Source of the DNA: Blautia sp.
GTDB taxonomy: Bacteria; Bacillota; Clostridia; Lachnospirales; Lachnospiraceae
DNA: 64,000 nt
NCBI GenBank assembly: GCA_017515325.1
Contig: JAFWGA010000038.1
Coordinates: 1 to 64,000 of the forward strand
Reading direction: 5' to 3'
Below are positions 1-9,660 of the stretch, piece after piece. Both the position numbers and the translations under genes were made by a program. Numbering within the stretch: position 1 is the stretch's first letter; each line of letters begins with the position of its first letter. Under the pieces are notes generated by a model that searched no databases, was not told where the DNA came from, and saw only the letters and a program-made list of their open reading frames with translations.

Positions 1-110
1 ATTCCTCCGCCCTCTGACTTGTCTTCGCAAGCATCTGCCGCGTTGTCGTCAGTTGGCGATGCCCGCATCGCCGCCTTCCTCCGCCTTGCATATGCTCACG
101 AATACTGCGT
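1..110. other. GC-rich structured segment with a duplicated decamer
   Basis: No convincing gene is seen here. The decamer TTCCTCCGCC occurs at 2-11 and again at 76-85, 74 bases apart. Bases 55-72 form a perfect 7-8 bp hairpin (GGCGATG / CATCGCC). Just downstream, CATATG occurs twice around 90-117. The left window edge cuts the segment, so it could be the end of a tandem repeat, of a dispersed repeat, or of an upstream untranslated region. Both strands were considered; neither gives a recognisable protein. Confidence 0.3.
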
Positions 111-191
111 CATATGGCTAAGTTATTTAATTACAGTGCCTCAATACTGAGTCGTTACTGCGATGTTTATTGCGGAATAGGGAGGAATTTG

Positions 192-1508
192 ATGAAACGA
201 ATTACTTTTCCATTGTTATTATCAGCCATGCTGTTGATCCTGTTCTGGGGCAGGACCTCGACAGTCCACGCTGAACCTGTTCTCAATCACTACTTTGCCC
301 AGATACCGGAAAAGGGAAGCTTCTCGCTATCCGTCCAGGGAGCCGGGAGTGAAAGAGTACGCTTTGCCAGCATGAATACCGCTATTGCCAAGGTTTCTTC
401 CACTGGAATTGTCACAGGTGTCTCAAAGGGAAATACTTATATTATGGCTTTGGTCGGTAGCACCCATCTTGTCTGCCGGGTCAGAGTGGGCAGCTTTACC
501 CTGAACCGGACAGCTCTCGTGATGCTCAATAATCGAAGCCTTGCCTTGCAGGCGATGTTTTCTAATATAAAATCTAAAGTGGTCTGGCGCAGTTCGGCTC
601 CGGATGTTGTTTCCGTAGATGTCGCTGGAAAGATCACCAGCAAAAGTCCGGGTATAGCTGTGATCAGGGCCTATTGCATGGGCACCTACCGGGACTGCCG
701 GATTAAGGTAGAACAGATCAGTCTGAGCAGGTCAAGTTTGAGTCTTAGTATCGGCGGACAGGTCATACTTTCTGTGAGAGGAACTTCTGCCCAGCCTGTC
801 TGGTCCAGTTCAGATCCCGATATTGTCAGTGTTACGGCAAACGGCGGCGTCACAGCCAGAAGGGATGGGACTGCCATTCTGTTCGCCAAGGTGAGAGGAG
901 TCACCTTAAGGTGTTATGTCACTGTCAAATCCACAACCTGGGACAGGCTGCTTTACCAGTACAGGTCAGACCCCAAAACCAAGCAGCTGGTTTTTGTCCG
1001 GTATACGGGTGGGAGCAGTGCAATAGTAGAGCTTTATACCAAAAAGGGAAGCTCCTGGACAAAAGCCTTTTCCTGTAGTGGCGAGGTAGGACAGTTAGGG
1101 ATTGGCACAGCCAGAGAGGGAAGCGCCGTCACACCCCAAGGGGTGTATAATCTGACCTCCGGGTTTGGAATTTCACCTAATCCAGGCACCAGGATGCCCT
1201 ATGTCCGTGTCAATCAGTATCTCTACTGGTGCGGCGACCGGCAGTATTACAATAGACTGATTGACATTCGGGAATATCCTCACGATTGCGAAGGGGAGCA
1301 TCTGATCGAATATTCCCAATGCTATGAATATGGCATGTTCTTTGACTACAACAAAGAGAATATCTATGGAAAAGGCTCCGCCTTTTTCCTCCATGTTAAA
1401 GGTAATGCCGGCTACACCCTTGGCTGTGTCGCGGTGAGCCGCTCTGATATGATAAGGCTTCTTCTGCTTTGTGAAACGGGGGCGAAGATCTGTATTTATC
1501 CCTACTAA
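192..1508 (+). CDS. Secreted Ig-like repeat protein with C-terminal L,D-transpeptidase (YkuD) domain
   Basis: The 438-residue product begins with a signal peptide (MKR, hydrophobic stretch, cut near residue 29). Three bacterial Ig-like (Big_2-type) repeats follow, at about residues 30-100, 104-175 and 178-245, recognisable from the repeated '[11 protein letters not shown]' and 'GTAILFAKV' type strands. The C-terminal part resembles a YkuD L,D-transpeptidase: His401 and Cys412 in a 'HVKG...[10 protein letters not shown]' motif, which matches the family H-x(n)-S/T-x-GC active site. Such enzymes cross-link peptidoglycan or attach proteins to it, outside the membrane. The start at 192 is chosen because GGAGG lies 6 bases upstream and the signal peptide begins there; an in-frame ATG at 114 has no such support. 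The gene precedes the rplU promoter and is not obviously part of that operon. Confidence 0.8.
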   Translation: MKRITFPLLLSAMLLILFWGRTSTVHAEPVLNHYFAQIPEKGSFSLSVQGAGSERVRFASMNTAIAKVSSTGIVTGVSKGNTYIMALVGSTHLVCRVRVGSFTLNRTALVMLNNRSLALQAMFSNIKSKVVWRSSAPDVVSVDVAGKITSKSPGIAVIRAYCMGTYRDCRIKVEQISLSRSSLSLSIGGQVILSVRGTSAQPVWSSSDPDIVSVTANGGVTARRDGTAILFAKVRGVTLRCYVTVKSTTWDRLLYQYRSDPKTKQLVFVRYTGGSSAIVELYTKKGSSWTKAFSCSGEVGQLGIGTAREGSAVTPQGVYNLTSGFGISPNPGTRMPYVRVNQYLYWCGDRQYYNRLIDIREYPHDCEGEHLIEYSQCYEYGMFFDYNKENIYGKGSAFFLHVKGNAGYTLGCVAVSRSDMIRLLLLCETGAKICIYPY

Positions 1509-1527
1509 TCGAAAAAAGAAAAAAAAC

Positions 1528-1556
1528 TTGACGGTAACGGATAAAAAGGGTATAAT
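1528..1556 (+). promoter_or_regulatory. Sigma-A type promoter of the rplU operon
   Basis: TTGACG at 1528-1533 and a perfect TATAAT at 1551-1556 are separated by exactly 17 bases. Transcription would start near 1563 and give a leader of about 80 bases before the rplU start. Confidence 0.88.
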
Positions 1557-1562
1557 ACCTTC

Positions 1563-1641
1563 GCATGCCGCACAGAGGGGTAGAAGTATGTCTAAAAGGC
1601 ATCACCGCATCTGGCGAGTAATTTATTCAGGAGGTGCCATT
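1563..1641 (+). ncRNA. Putative L21 leader (r-protein autoregulatory 5' UTR)
   Basis: The untranslated leader between the promoter and rplU has complementary arms ATGCC (1565-1569) and GGCAT (1598-1602) that bracket a purine-rich loop, and ends in the ribosome site AGGAGG-like GGAGGT at 1630-1635. Firmicutes rplU operons are known to carry a structured L21 leader at this place. I infer the identity from position and from the stem; I could not run a covariance model. Confidence 0.45.
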
Positions 1642-1947
1642 GTGTACGCAATTATTGCAACAGGTGGTAAACAGTACAAAGTAGAAGAAGGCGACATCAT
1701 CTATGTGGAGAAGCTGGGCGTTGAGGCAGGGGAGGCCGTCACATTTGACGATGTCCTTGCAGTCAAGGCTGATGAGCTCAAGGTCGGCAGCGATGTCAAG
1801 GATGCCAGTGTCAGCGCGACAGTAGTCGAGAACGGCAAAGGCAAAAAGGTCATCGTTTACAAGTACAAGAGAAAGACCGGCTACCACAAGAAAAACGGCC
1901 ACAGACAGCTGTATACCAAAGTGAAGATCGAAAAGATCAACGCGTAA
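1642..1947 (+). CDS. rplU: 50S ribosomal protein L21
   Basis: The 101-residue product reads [18 protein letters not shown] at the start and ends with the usual basic '[17 protein letters not shown]' region; both are diagnostic of bacterial L21, which binds 23S rRNA (domain II/VI) in the large subunit. The start is a GTG at 1642, preceded at 6 bases by GGAGGT; the longer open frame upstream is the leader RNA. It is the first gene of the L21-Prp-L27 unit. Confidence 0.97.
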   Translation: MYAIIATGGKQYKVEEGDIIYVEKLGVEAGEAVTFDDVLAVKADELKVGSDVKDASVSATVVENGKGKKVIVYKYKRKTGYHKKNGHRQLYTKVKIEKINA

Positions 1948-1963
1948 TCCACTTTCTTATTTC

Positions 1964-2287
1964 ATGATCACGGTCACGGTTGATAAGGAAAAAGGGGCAT
2001 ACCGGGGATTCTGTTCGAAGGGTCATGCAGGCAGCGGTCGCTATGGTCAGGATATCGTTTGTGCTGCGGTTTCCGTACTGGTCATCAATACGGTAAACAG
2101 CCTGGAGGCTTTCACCGAGGATGATTTTTCCCTGGAGGAGGAAGACGGCTTTGTCCGTTTGTCCTTCAAGGAGAGTCTCTCCGGCGGTGGGCAACTGTTA
2201 ATGGACTCTTTGGTATTGGGGCTTACCCAGATCGCCCAGGATTATGGAAAAAAATATTTACAGGTTAATGTCAGGGAGGTGTTTTGA
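1964..2287 (+). CDS. prp: Ribosomal-processing cysteine protease Prp
   Basis: The 107-residue protein belongs to the Prp (YsxB, DUF464) family. The catalytic His is in '[19 protein letters not shown]' (about residue 22) and the catalytic Cys sits in the VCAAVS motif (about residue 34). Prp removes the N-terminal extension from ribosomal protein L27 in Firmicutes. The gene lies 16 bases after rplU and is followed at once by rpmA, whose product has the matching cleavage site, so substrate and protease are co-transcribed. Confidence 0.95.
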   Translation: MITVTVDKEKGAYRGFCSKGHAGSGRYGQDIVCAAVSVLVINTVNSLEAFTEDDFSLEEEDGFVRLSFKESLSGGGQLLMDSLVLGLTQIAQDYGKKYLQVNVREVF

Positions 2288-2288
2288 C

Positions 2289-2573
2289 ATGATGAAGATG
2301 AACCTTCAGCTTTTTGCTCATAAGAAAGGTGTCGGCTCCACCAAGAACGGACGTGACTCCGAGTCCAAGAGGCTTGGTGCCAAGAGGGCTGACGGACAGT
2401 TCGTAAAGGCCGGAAATATCCTTTACAGACAGCGTGGAACCAGGATCCATCCCGGTGAAAACGTAGGCTGCGGTAGAGACTATACTCTTTTTGCTTTGAC
2501 AGACGGGGTAGTACGTTTTACCAGAAAAGGCCGCGACAAAAAGCAGGTATCCATCGTTCCGGTGGAAGCCTGA
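2289..2573 (+). CDS. rpmA: 50S ribosomal protein L27 with cleavable N-terminal extension
   Basis: The 94-residue protein has the L27 signature '[18 protein letters not shown]' and '[14 protein letters not shown]'. Its N terminus is [14 protein letters not shown]: the NLQLF segment before AHKKG is the extension that Prp cuts after the Phe in Firmicutes, leaving mature L27 whose N-terminal tail reaches the peptidyl-transferase centre. The start at 2289 is favoured by GGGAGGT about 8 bases upstream; ATG at 2292 is an equally close alternative. Confidence 0.96.
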   Translation: MMKMNLQLFAHKKGVGSTKNGRDSESKRLGAKRADGQFVKAGNILYRQRGTRIHPGENVGCGRDYTLFALTDGVVRFTRKGRDKKQVSIVPVEA

Positions 2574-2598
2574 TCAGGGAATTTCAGGAAACGAATGC

Positions 2599-2632
2599 AA
2601 GGGCTGCAAATCATTCATGGTTTGAAGCCCTT
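2599..2632 (+). terminator. Hairpin between rpmA and obgE (attenuator or partial terminator)
   Basis: AAGGGCT (2599-2605) pairs with AGCCCTT (2626-2632), and CAAATC pairs with GGTTTG inside it, for about 13 bp in all. The tail is pyrimidine-rich (TTCTCTCTA) but has no clean T run, so it probably reduces rather than stops transcription into obgE. Confidence 0.5.
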
Positions 2633-2656
2633 TCTCTCTATAGAAAGAGCAATTGA

Positions 2657-3955
<1,299 letters not shown>

Positions 3956-4053
3956 CACTATTGCAAAAAATCCGTGGGAATCATTTTTGCAGTATCATCA
4001 TTTATATTTTATATTATAAGTGTTCCAGATATAAGGAAAGGAATCATTATTAT

Positions 4054-4347
4054 ATGACGAGCAAGCAAAGGGCATATCTGATCAGTCTGGCCATGAAGAT
4101 CAAGCCGGTTGTCCAGATTGGCAAAGACGGACTCACTCCCGAAGTGACAAAAAGTGCAGAGGAAGCTCTGACCGCCCATGAACTCATCAAGATCGGTATT
4201 CTGAATAATTGTGAATCGGAGCCTAAGGAGATTGCGCCGGTACTTGCCGGGCGTACCCGCTCCGAGGTGATTCAGGTGATCGGGAAAAAGATTGTTCTGT
4301 ATCGCGAAGGCAAGGAAGATAAAAAGAAGATCGTGCTGCCGCGCTGA
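4054..4347 (+). CDS. yhbY: RNA-binding CRM-domain protein YhbY
   Basis: The 97-residue product matches the YhbY family in length and in the 'SKQRAYLISLAMKIKPVVQIGKDGLTPEV' start, here MTSKQRAYL, and in the GxxG-like loop 'QIGKDG'. YhbY is a single CRM domain that associates with pre-50S particles. The start at 4054 follows AAGGAAAGGAAT; an open frame further upstream (from 3952) overlaps obgE and lacks similarity. Confidence 0.9.
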   Translation: MTSKQRAYLISLAMKIKPVVQIGKDGLTPEVTKSAEEALTAHELIKIGILNNCESEPKEIAPVLAGRTRSEVIQVIGKKIVLYREGKEDKKKIVLPR

Positions 4348-4395
4348 CTGTTATTCCGCTTCAGTCCATGACGGCTTTTCAGGCGAGGGCGTTAG

Positions 4396-5019
4396 ATGAA
4401 TATGATGAAAAACCGCAAAAAAGTCGGTATTATGGGAGGAACCTTTGACCCGATTCACTTAGGCCATCTGATCCTTGGGGAAAAAAGCTATGAACAGCTC
4501 GGCCTGGATAAAGTTCTTTTTATGCCGGCAGGGAATCCTCCCCACAAACAGGAGAGGGAGGGCCGAGCCACCGACGCCCAAAGGGTTGAAATGGTACGAC
4601 TGGCCATCAGCGATAATCCTCATTTTGAACTCAGCCTGGAGGAAATGAACGCTGAGGGATTTACCTATACCTATCGAACCATGGAGAGACTGCGCGAAAA
4701 CAATCCCGATACCGATTACTATTTTATCATCGGGGCGGATTCTCTTTGGAGCTTTAGAAGCTGGATGAAGCCCGAAAGAATCTCAACAGCATGCTGCATC
4801 GTTACGGCAGTACGCAACCACATCCCGGTTCAGGAACTGAAAGAGGAGATAGAAGGTCTGCAGAAGGAATATGAAGGAAGCTTTATTCTTTTGGATACCA
4901 TGAACATCGATGTGTCCAGCCATATGCTGCGGGAATGGTTCAGAGAGGGAAAGAGCCTCAGGTATTATACACCGGAGGCTGTGATCGAATATATGAAAAA
5001 GGAAAAGGTTTATCTGTAA
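4396..5019 (+). CDS. nadD: Nicotinate-nucleotide adenylyltransferase
   Basis: The 207-residue NadD transfers AMP from ATP to nicotinate mononucleotide, the penultimate step of NAD synthesis. The nucleotidyl-transferase signature GGTFDPIHLGHL is at about residues 13-24, and 'FIIGADSL' and the late 'VSSHMLREW' (equivalent of ISSTxIR) are present. Three ATGs (4396, 4402, 4405) are close together; the first is preceded by GCGAGGG. YqeK follows, as in Bacillus and most Clostridia. Confidence 0.95.
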   Translation: MNMMKNRKKVGIMGGTFDPIHLGHLILGEKSYEQLGLDKVLFMPAGNPPHKQEREGRATDAQRVEMVRLAISDNPHFELSLEEMNAEGFTYTYRTMERLRENNPDTDYYFIIGADSLWSFRSWMKPERISTACCIVTAVRNHIPVQELKEEIEGLQKEYEGSFILLDTMNIDVSSHMLREWFREGKSLRYYTPEAVIEYMKKEKVYL

Positions 5020-5122
5020 ATTATCCTGCAGGAGGCTTATAGGCAACGATAAATGACATGAGTCGCTGCCTATATACCGGCAGGCATTTACAGCCTGCAG
5101 ATATAAGGAAGGAATGATTCCC

Positions 5123-5713
5123 ATGGGTTCTTATGATTTGCTGAAGATGCAGCAGAAGCTGAAAACGGAGCTGGATTCAGAACGCTTTCAACATACGATG
5201 GGAGTAATGTATACCAGCGCCTGTCTGGCAATGGCACATGGCTATGATCTAGGCGATGCGCAATGCGCCGGTCTGCTTCATGACTGTGCCAAGTGTATTC
5301 CCAATCAGAAAAAGCTCAAGCTTTGTGAAAAAAACAAGATCCCCATCACCGATTTTGAGAGAGAGCATCCGTTTCTGATTCACGCCAAGCTGGGCGCATT
5401 TCTGGCTAAGGAAAAATATGGCGTAAAAAATCCAGAGATCCTCTCAGCCATTGAAAGCCATACAACCGGAAAGCCTGAAATGACCAGGCTGGAAATGATC
5501 ATTTACATTGCCGATTATATTGAGCCAATGAGGTATAAGGCCTCCTGCCTGCCGGAGATCCGCCGCCTGGCCTTTGTCAGCCTGGAGGAATGCATGTATG
5601 AGATTCTCAGACAAACCATGGATTATCTGGGGGATGATCCGACAAAGGTGGATATGACATCACTGAAAGCATACAATTATTATCGTTCCCTGCATTACGC
5701 AGCAAAGGAATGA
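5123..5713 (+). CDS. yqeK: HD-domain diadenosine tetraphosphate hydrolase YqeK
   Basis: A 196-residue HD hydrolase. Metal ligands include His in 'RFQHTMGV', the HD pair in 'GLLHDCAK' (about residues 52-53), the 'EHPFLIHAKLGA' helix and the late 'IADYIEPMR' Asp. The family cleaves Ap4A symmetrically to ADP. The ATG at 5123 is preferred over 5114 because AAGGAAGGA (5106-5114) would otherwise overlap the start. The 90-base gap before it holds two small hairpins (TAGGCA/TGCCTA and GCAGGC/GCCTGC). Confidence 0.92.
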   Translation: MGSYDLLKMQQKLKTELDSERFQHTMGVMYTSACLAMAHGYDLGDAQCAGLLHDCAKCIPNQKKLKLCEKNKIPITDFEREHPFLIHAKLGAFLAKEKYGVKNPEILSAIESHTTGKPEMTRLEMIIYIADYIEPMRYKASCLPEIRRLAFVSLEECMYEILRQTMDYLGDDPTKVDMTSLKAYNYYRSLHYAAKE

Positions 5714-5736
5714 AGGCATAGAATAAGGAGAAGCGA

Positions 5737-6102
5737 ATGGGAAGAGAAGCAGAAATAACCAGACTTGCCTGCCAGGCTCTGGACGAAAAGCAGGCTAAGG
5801 ACATTAAGATCATTGATATTCATGATGTTTCCGTGATAGCAGACTATTTTGTGATAGCAAGTGCCCAGAACGCCAACCAGCTGGAAGCTTTGATCGACAA
5901 TGTCAGGGAGAAGCTTGGCCGTGCCGGCTTTGAGCCGAAAAATGTGGAGGGAAACAGCCATTCCAGCTGGGTTCTCATGGATTACACGGATGTAATCATC
6001 CACATCTTTGACGAGGAAAACCGTTTGATTTATGACCTGGAAATGATCTGGCGAGACGGTAAGGTGCTGAACGTGGATGATTTTTTAGCAGAAGAAAGGT
6101 AA
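5737..6102 (+). CDS. rsfS: Ribosome silencing factor RsfS
   Basis: The 121-residue protein is of the RsfS/Iojap family: 'DIKIIDIHDVSVIADYFVIASAQNANQ' region, 'GNSHSSWVLMDYTDVIIHIF' and 'FYDLEMIW'-like 'YDLEMIWRDG' near the end. It binds L14 of the large subunit and blocks joining of the subunits when nutrients are scarce. It follows yqeK by 23 bases, as in other Firmicutes; the LytR-type gene that often lies between them is absent. Confidence 0.95.
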   Translation: MGREAEITRLACQALDEKQAKDIKIIDIHDVSVIADYFVIASAQNANQLEALIDNVREKLGRAGFEPKNVEGNSHSSWVLMDYTDVIIHIFDEENRLIYDLEMIWRDGKVLNVDDFLAEER

Positions 6103-6105
6103 AAG

Positions 6106-6717
6106 ATGGGAATTAGAAAATATCTGACTGTCTTTTGGGCTGTTCTGCTGTCGGTTTCCCTGGTAATACCTGTATCAGCCGAGGAAGGCGGAATGGGATC
6201 AGACAGGATAGATTCTTCTATCCTGGTTGAAATCGGAAATCTTCAGGAGGTAATAGAGGATTCTGATCTGACGACCCAGGAGGAACTGATGGAGGATCTG
6301 GAGGATCTGGCAGATCAGATGGATTGGGACAATATCGATTATCAAAAGCTTGAACAGATGATATTGAAGGCAGAAGAAATTCTTTCCTCTCCGGAAGTGC
6401 ATGCTTTCGCCGAGTATGCCTCCGAACATGTAGAGGTTCAGGAGCTGATCAAGCAGATACTGATTGATTCTGTCAATTTCATGCAAACCGAAAGAAGTAC
6501 GACAAGAGAAATTCTCCAAACACTCGGTGTGGGAGAAAACTGGCTCAGGTTTTATGACATTGCGATGGATATGAGGAAGGCGGCAGTACCCGTACTTGAA
6601 TTTGCTTTGTCCACTGAGGCCGGGCAAAGAATCAAAACGGAGATGACGTATTATCTGGGGACAGCAGGAGTGGATGAAGTCATCAATACAATACTGCAGA
6701 TACTTTCAATAGGTTAA
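6106..6717 (+). CDS. Secreted helical protein of unknown function
   Basis: The 203-residue product has an N-terminal signal peptide (GIRKYLTVFWAVLLSVSLVI, cleavage after VSA at about residue 24) and then an acidic, largely helical body with no cysteine and no motif that I recognise. It starts only 3 bases after the rsfS stop and ends 24 bases before the FHA-ABC transporter, so it is likely co-transcribed with the transporter. It might be a partner exported or sensed by that transporter; this is inference from position only. Confidence 0.65.
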   Translation: MGIRKYLTVFWAVLLSVSLVIPVSAEEGGMGSDRIDSSILVEIGNLQEVIEDSDLTTQEELMEDLEDLADQMDWDNIDYQKLEQMILKAEEILSSPEVHAFAEYASEHVEVQELIKQILIDSVNFMQTERSTTREILQTLGVGENWLRFYDIAMDMRKAAVPVLEFALSTEAGQRIKTEMTYYLGTAGVDEVINTILQILSIG

Positions 6718-6741
6718 ACAAAGAAGATGAGGATGTGACAA

Positions 6742-9228
6742 ATGAGCCAGAGCAATGAACAAAGAATTCCGGCAGGCCTTGTCTATTTTGAAGGCCAGGA
6801 AAAACCTCGTCAATATGTGATCTTCAATAAGGCGGTTCTTCAGGGCCAGTGTGACATGGAGGTATATACCACCTCAAGCCTGCAGCTGGAGTATCCATTT
6901 CTGGAAAAAGAACAGTGTGAGATTTACAGACAGGATTCTCAGTGGATTTTCCGCAATCTGTCATCAGAGGTTTTCACCTTTGTCGGAGGAAAATACCTGC
7001 ACAAGGATGAAACAACCATTCTGCATGACGGAGACGTCATTCGTCTGTCCAACGATCGAATGTTGACTGCGGTATTCTTTGAGCATTTTTCCAGCTGTAC
7101 AGATTGGCAGATCATCAACATGGACGATGGCAGACATGATGTCACCATAAAGGATTTGCGTGAGGGTAAGGCAGGGGAATCGCTTTCCCTGCAATATAAC
7201 AATGGCCGCTGGGCTATCAAGGAGTTCAACGCTAAGGAGCTCTATTTCAACGGTAACCTCATCAGGGAGCCCTCTCCCATCATGATCGATGACAAAATCA
7301 AGGTGGGCGAAACGATGTTCATCTTCGAAGGCTCCGGCCTGGTCTATGGATATCCCACCCAGTCAGGAGGCCTCTCTATTCATATCGATGAACGGTCGGT
7401 CCATAAGGCCATGAAGAAGATTACCCTTCTGAAGGACATCGATCTGTCCATCGAGCCCGGAAACATGGTCCTGATCCTCGGTGGCTCCGGTGCGGGCAAG
7501 AGTACCTTTGTCAATGCTGTTACCGGATATGAAAAGGCAAAAGCCACGATCACGGAAGGCGGAGTGGATTATTACCGCGAGTACGATCAGGTGAAGCACC
7601 GGATCGGTTTTGTTCCTCAGGATAATCTGATGCGTGAAGAGGATACCGTGGGGAATACAGTAAAAAATGCTGCGGAAATGCGTCTTCCGGAAAGTATGTC
7701 TGCGGATGAAAAGGAGAGACGGATTACCGCCGTACTGGAAACCTTTGGCCTTTCCGGAAGGGAGAACGAGCTGGTCTCCAAGCTTTCCGGCGGTCAGAAA
7801 AAACGGTTATCCATCTGTATGGAGTTCGTTGCCTCGCCGTCCCTTTTCATCCTGGATGAACCTGACTCCGGTCTGGATGGGATCATGGCCACGGAGCTGA
7901 TGGAAAATCTCCGCCTGATCGCCTGCCAGGGAAAGATCGTCCTCGTTATCACTCATGCCCCGGACAGAGTTGCTCATCTTTTTGACAAGGTGATTGTTCT
8001 GGCAAAGGGAAATACCGATAAAGTCGGCCAGCTGGCCTTCTATGGAGGAATCCAGGAAGCCCGTGATTTCTTTGACACTCAGACGATGGAAGGAGTAGTC
8101 AAACTGATCAACGCGCAGAATGAAGGCGGAGAGGGCAGGGCAGATGAGTTCATCGAAAAGTTTAAGTCCTATGTTGTGACAAGGGATACTTCCAATCGGG
8201 CAGCTTTTCAGGATATCAGTTCGGTTCAGAAAAAATCTGTTTCTGCTGAGTCCCAGGAGCAGCAGCCTGGGTTCGACTCTGTCTTCCGGGAAAAAATAGA
8301 ATATGCCCGTTATAAAGGAAGGTTAGCCCAGATTCCGGTATACCTTGGCAAGCTTTTCCGTCTCTTTATTACGGAAAAGAACTGGAAGGTTCTTCCCATG
8401 TCTGCGATCATTGCCGCCCTTGTGGTGTATGTAATCGGCCATAGAATGTTCCGGAACATGGAGGGTACAACCTATGCAGCTCTGGCGATCGTCTGTGTCT
8501 GCATCTGGAACGGTATGTTCAATTCCATCCAGTCAATCTGTAAAGAACGAAAGATCATAAAGAGAGAGCACAGAACCGGGCTTCATATCACCTCCTATGT
8601 GCTGGCCCACATGATATATCAGGCATTCATCTGCATCCTTCAGGTTATCATCACGCTGGCCATTTTCAATATTTTCAAAGTATATATGCCGGATAAGGGA
8701 ATTATGACCGGAAACTTCGTCGTGGATCTGGGAATCTGTATGTTCCTGGCAACCTACGCGGCAGACATACTTGCTCTGATGGTATCCTGTCTGGTGCATA
8801 ATCCGACGACGGCCATGACCGTCATGCCCTTCCTGCTGATCATTCAGCTGGTTTTTGCCGGCGGTATTTTCCCTCTGAACGGCAGGCTTGCGAAAAAGAT
8901 GTCACTCCTTACCATCAGCAACTGGGGCATTTCTTCCGTCTGCTCGGCAGCAGATTACAATGGTCAGCAATCCACGGCTATCTCCAGTGCCTTCAACCTG
9001 ATGAAGGGGGACGGAGAAGATCTGGTCTCCAAGCTACAGGCAGTCATGGAGCTGCCGGATGTGCAGGAAAAGGTCGGCTACTATACCGCTTCCAAGCTGC
9101 AGAATCCAAACTTTGCCTATACAAAGGAAAATCTCACCAAATCCTGGGGAATCCTTTCCGGCTTCACCATTTTGTATGCCCTGATCGGGCTTATCTTCCT
9201 CGAAAGGATAGACAAGGATAAGAGATAA
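6742..9228 (+). CDS. FHA-domain ABC transporter, ATPase fused to permease
   Basis: An 828-residue fusion. Residues 1-200 hold two degenerate FHA-like segments ('GGKYLHKDETTILHDGDVIRLS' and 'DDKIKVGETMFIFEG' type strands), modules that bind phosphothreonine in other proteins. The ATPase follows: Walker A GGSGAGKST (about 247-255), signature LSGGQKKR (about 348), Walker B LFILDEPDSGLDG. The C-terminal 270 residues form an ABCG/ABC2-type membrane domain with about six membrane segments. Domain order FHA-ATPase-permease is typical of ABCG-like half-transporters that work as dimers. Substrate unknown. A strong hairpin follows the stop. Confidence 0.88.
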   Translation: MSQSNEQRIPAGLVYFEGQEKPRQYVIFNKAVLQGQCDMEVYTTSSLQLEYPFLEKEQCEIYRQDSQWIFRNLSSEVFTFVGGKYLHKDETTILHDGDVIRLSNDRMLTAVFFEHFSSCTDWQIINMDDGRHDVTIKDLREGKAGESLSLQYNNGRWAIKEFNAKELYFNGNLIREPSPIMIDDKIKVGETMFIFEGSGLVYGYPTQSGGLSIHIDERSVHKAMKKITLLKDIDLSIEPGNMVLILGGSGAGKSTFVNAVTGYEKAKATITEGGVDYYREYDQVKHRIGFVPQDNLMREEDTVGNTVKNAAEMRLPESMSADEKERRITAVLETFGLSGRENELVSKLSGGQKKRLSICMEFVASPSLFILDEPDSGLDGIMATELMENLRLIACQGKIVLVITHAPDRVAHLFDKVIVLAKGNTDKVGQLAFYGGIQEARDFFDTQTMEGVVKLINAQNEGGEGRADEFIEKFKSYVVTRDTSNRAAFQDISSVQKKSVSAESQEQQPGFDSVFREKIEYARYKGRLAQIPVYLGKLFRLFITEKNWKVLPMSAIIAALVVYVIGHRMFRNMEGTTYAALAIVCVCIWNGMFNSIQSICKERKIIKREHRTGLHITSYVLAHMIYQAFICILQVIITLAIFNIFKVYMPDKGIMTGNFVVDLGICMFLATYAADILALMVSCLVHNPTTAMTVMPFLLIIQLVFAGGIFPLNGRLAKKMSLLTISNWGISSVCSAADYNGQQSTAISSAFNLMKGDGEDLVSKLQAVMELPDVQEKVGYYTASKLQNPNFAYTKENLTKSWGILSGFTILYALIGLIFLERIDKDKR

Positions 9229-9230
9229 CA

Positions 9231-9252
9231 AAAAAGCTCTGTGAGCCTTTTT
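9231..9252 (+). terminator. Rho-independent terminator of the FHA-ABC transporter
   Basis: AAAAAGCTC (9231-9239), a 3-base loop, then GAGC with one bulged C and TTTTT to 9252. It begins 2 bases after the stop codon. Confidence 0.7.
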
Positions 9253-9288
9253 CAGAGCAATCAACCTTTTCTTGTTGATTGCTCTGAA
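9251..9288. repeat. Perfect 15-bp inverted repeat
   Basis: TTCAGAGCAATCAAC (9251-9265) and its exact reverse complement (9274-9288) flank an 8-base loop. It overlaps the T run of the preceding terminator. There is no T run after it on either strand, so it may act as a second RNA-stabilising hairpin or a remnant of an element end. Confidence 0.7.
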
Positions 9289-9308
9289 GATCAGCCACAG
9301 GGCTTTTT

Positions 9309-9644
9309 TCATGGCAGGGTTGTCGCCTGTCTCTTCACTGTTACAGTCGGAGTAAATCCGTTGATTCCATGCACCTTGTCGATATGGACTCCTTTCAGAG
9401 CCAGTGCCACGCTTTCGAAGGCCGTCGCGCACGCTGCGATTCCCTTCATCGTACATCCCTGATTTCCCCCGTCACAGATCATTCCTGTGATGGAGGAGGC
9501 CATATTGTTGAGTACGTATTCCATCTGGGTGAGACTGCCCCCCTTCATGTAGCAGACTGCTACGGCCATGCCGGAACCTGCTGCGATCCCACAGCCGCAG
9601 AAAGCAGAAAGCCTTCCGAGACACCATCCTTTGTCTCTTCTCAT
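9309..9644 (-). pseudogene. Remnant of an L-cysteine desulfidase / UPF0597 (SDH-alpha type) gene
   Basis: The 111-codon frame contains the C-terminal iron-sulfur part of the CyuA/YhaM family: 'LSAFCGCGIAAGSGMAVAV', 'NNMASSITGMICDG' and 'GCTMKGIAACATAFESVALA' are characteristic. The full family protein is about 430 residues, so three quarters of the gene are missing. The end also departs from the family after 'GINGFTP'; another frame resumes with 'GDNPAMKKAL', suggesting a frameshift as well. L-cysteine desulfidase converts cysteine to pyruvate, ammonia and sulfide. I regard this as a non-functional relic. Confidence 0.75.
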
Positions 9645-9660
9645 TCAGTCTCCGTTATGG

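Noticed and set aside
9034..9456. Minus-strand frame across the end of the FHA-ABC gene
   Set aside because: Most of it is antisense to the transporter's C terminus; only a few residues near GDNPAMKKAL may belong to the frameshifted desulfidase remnant.
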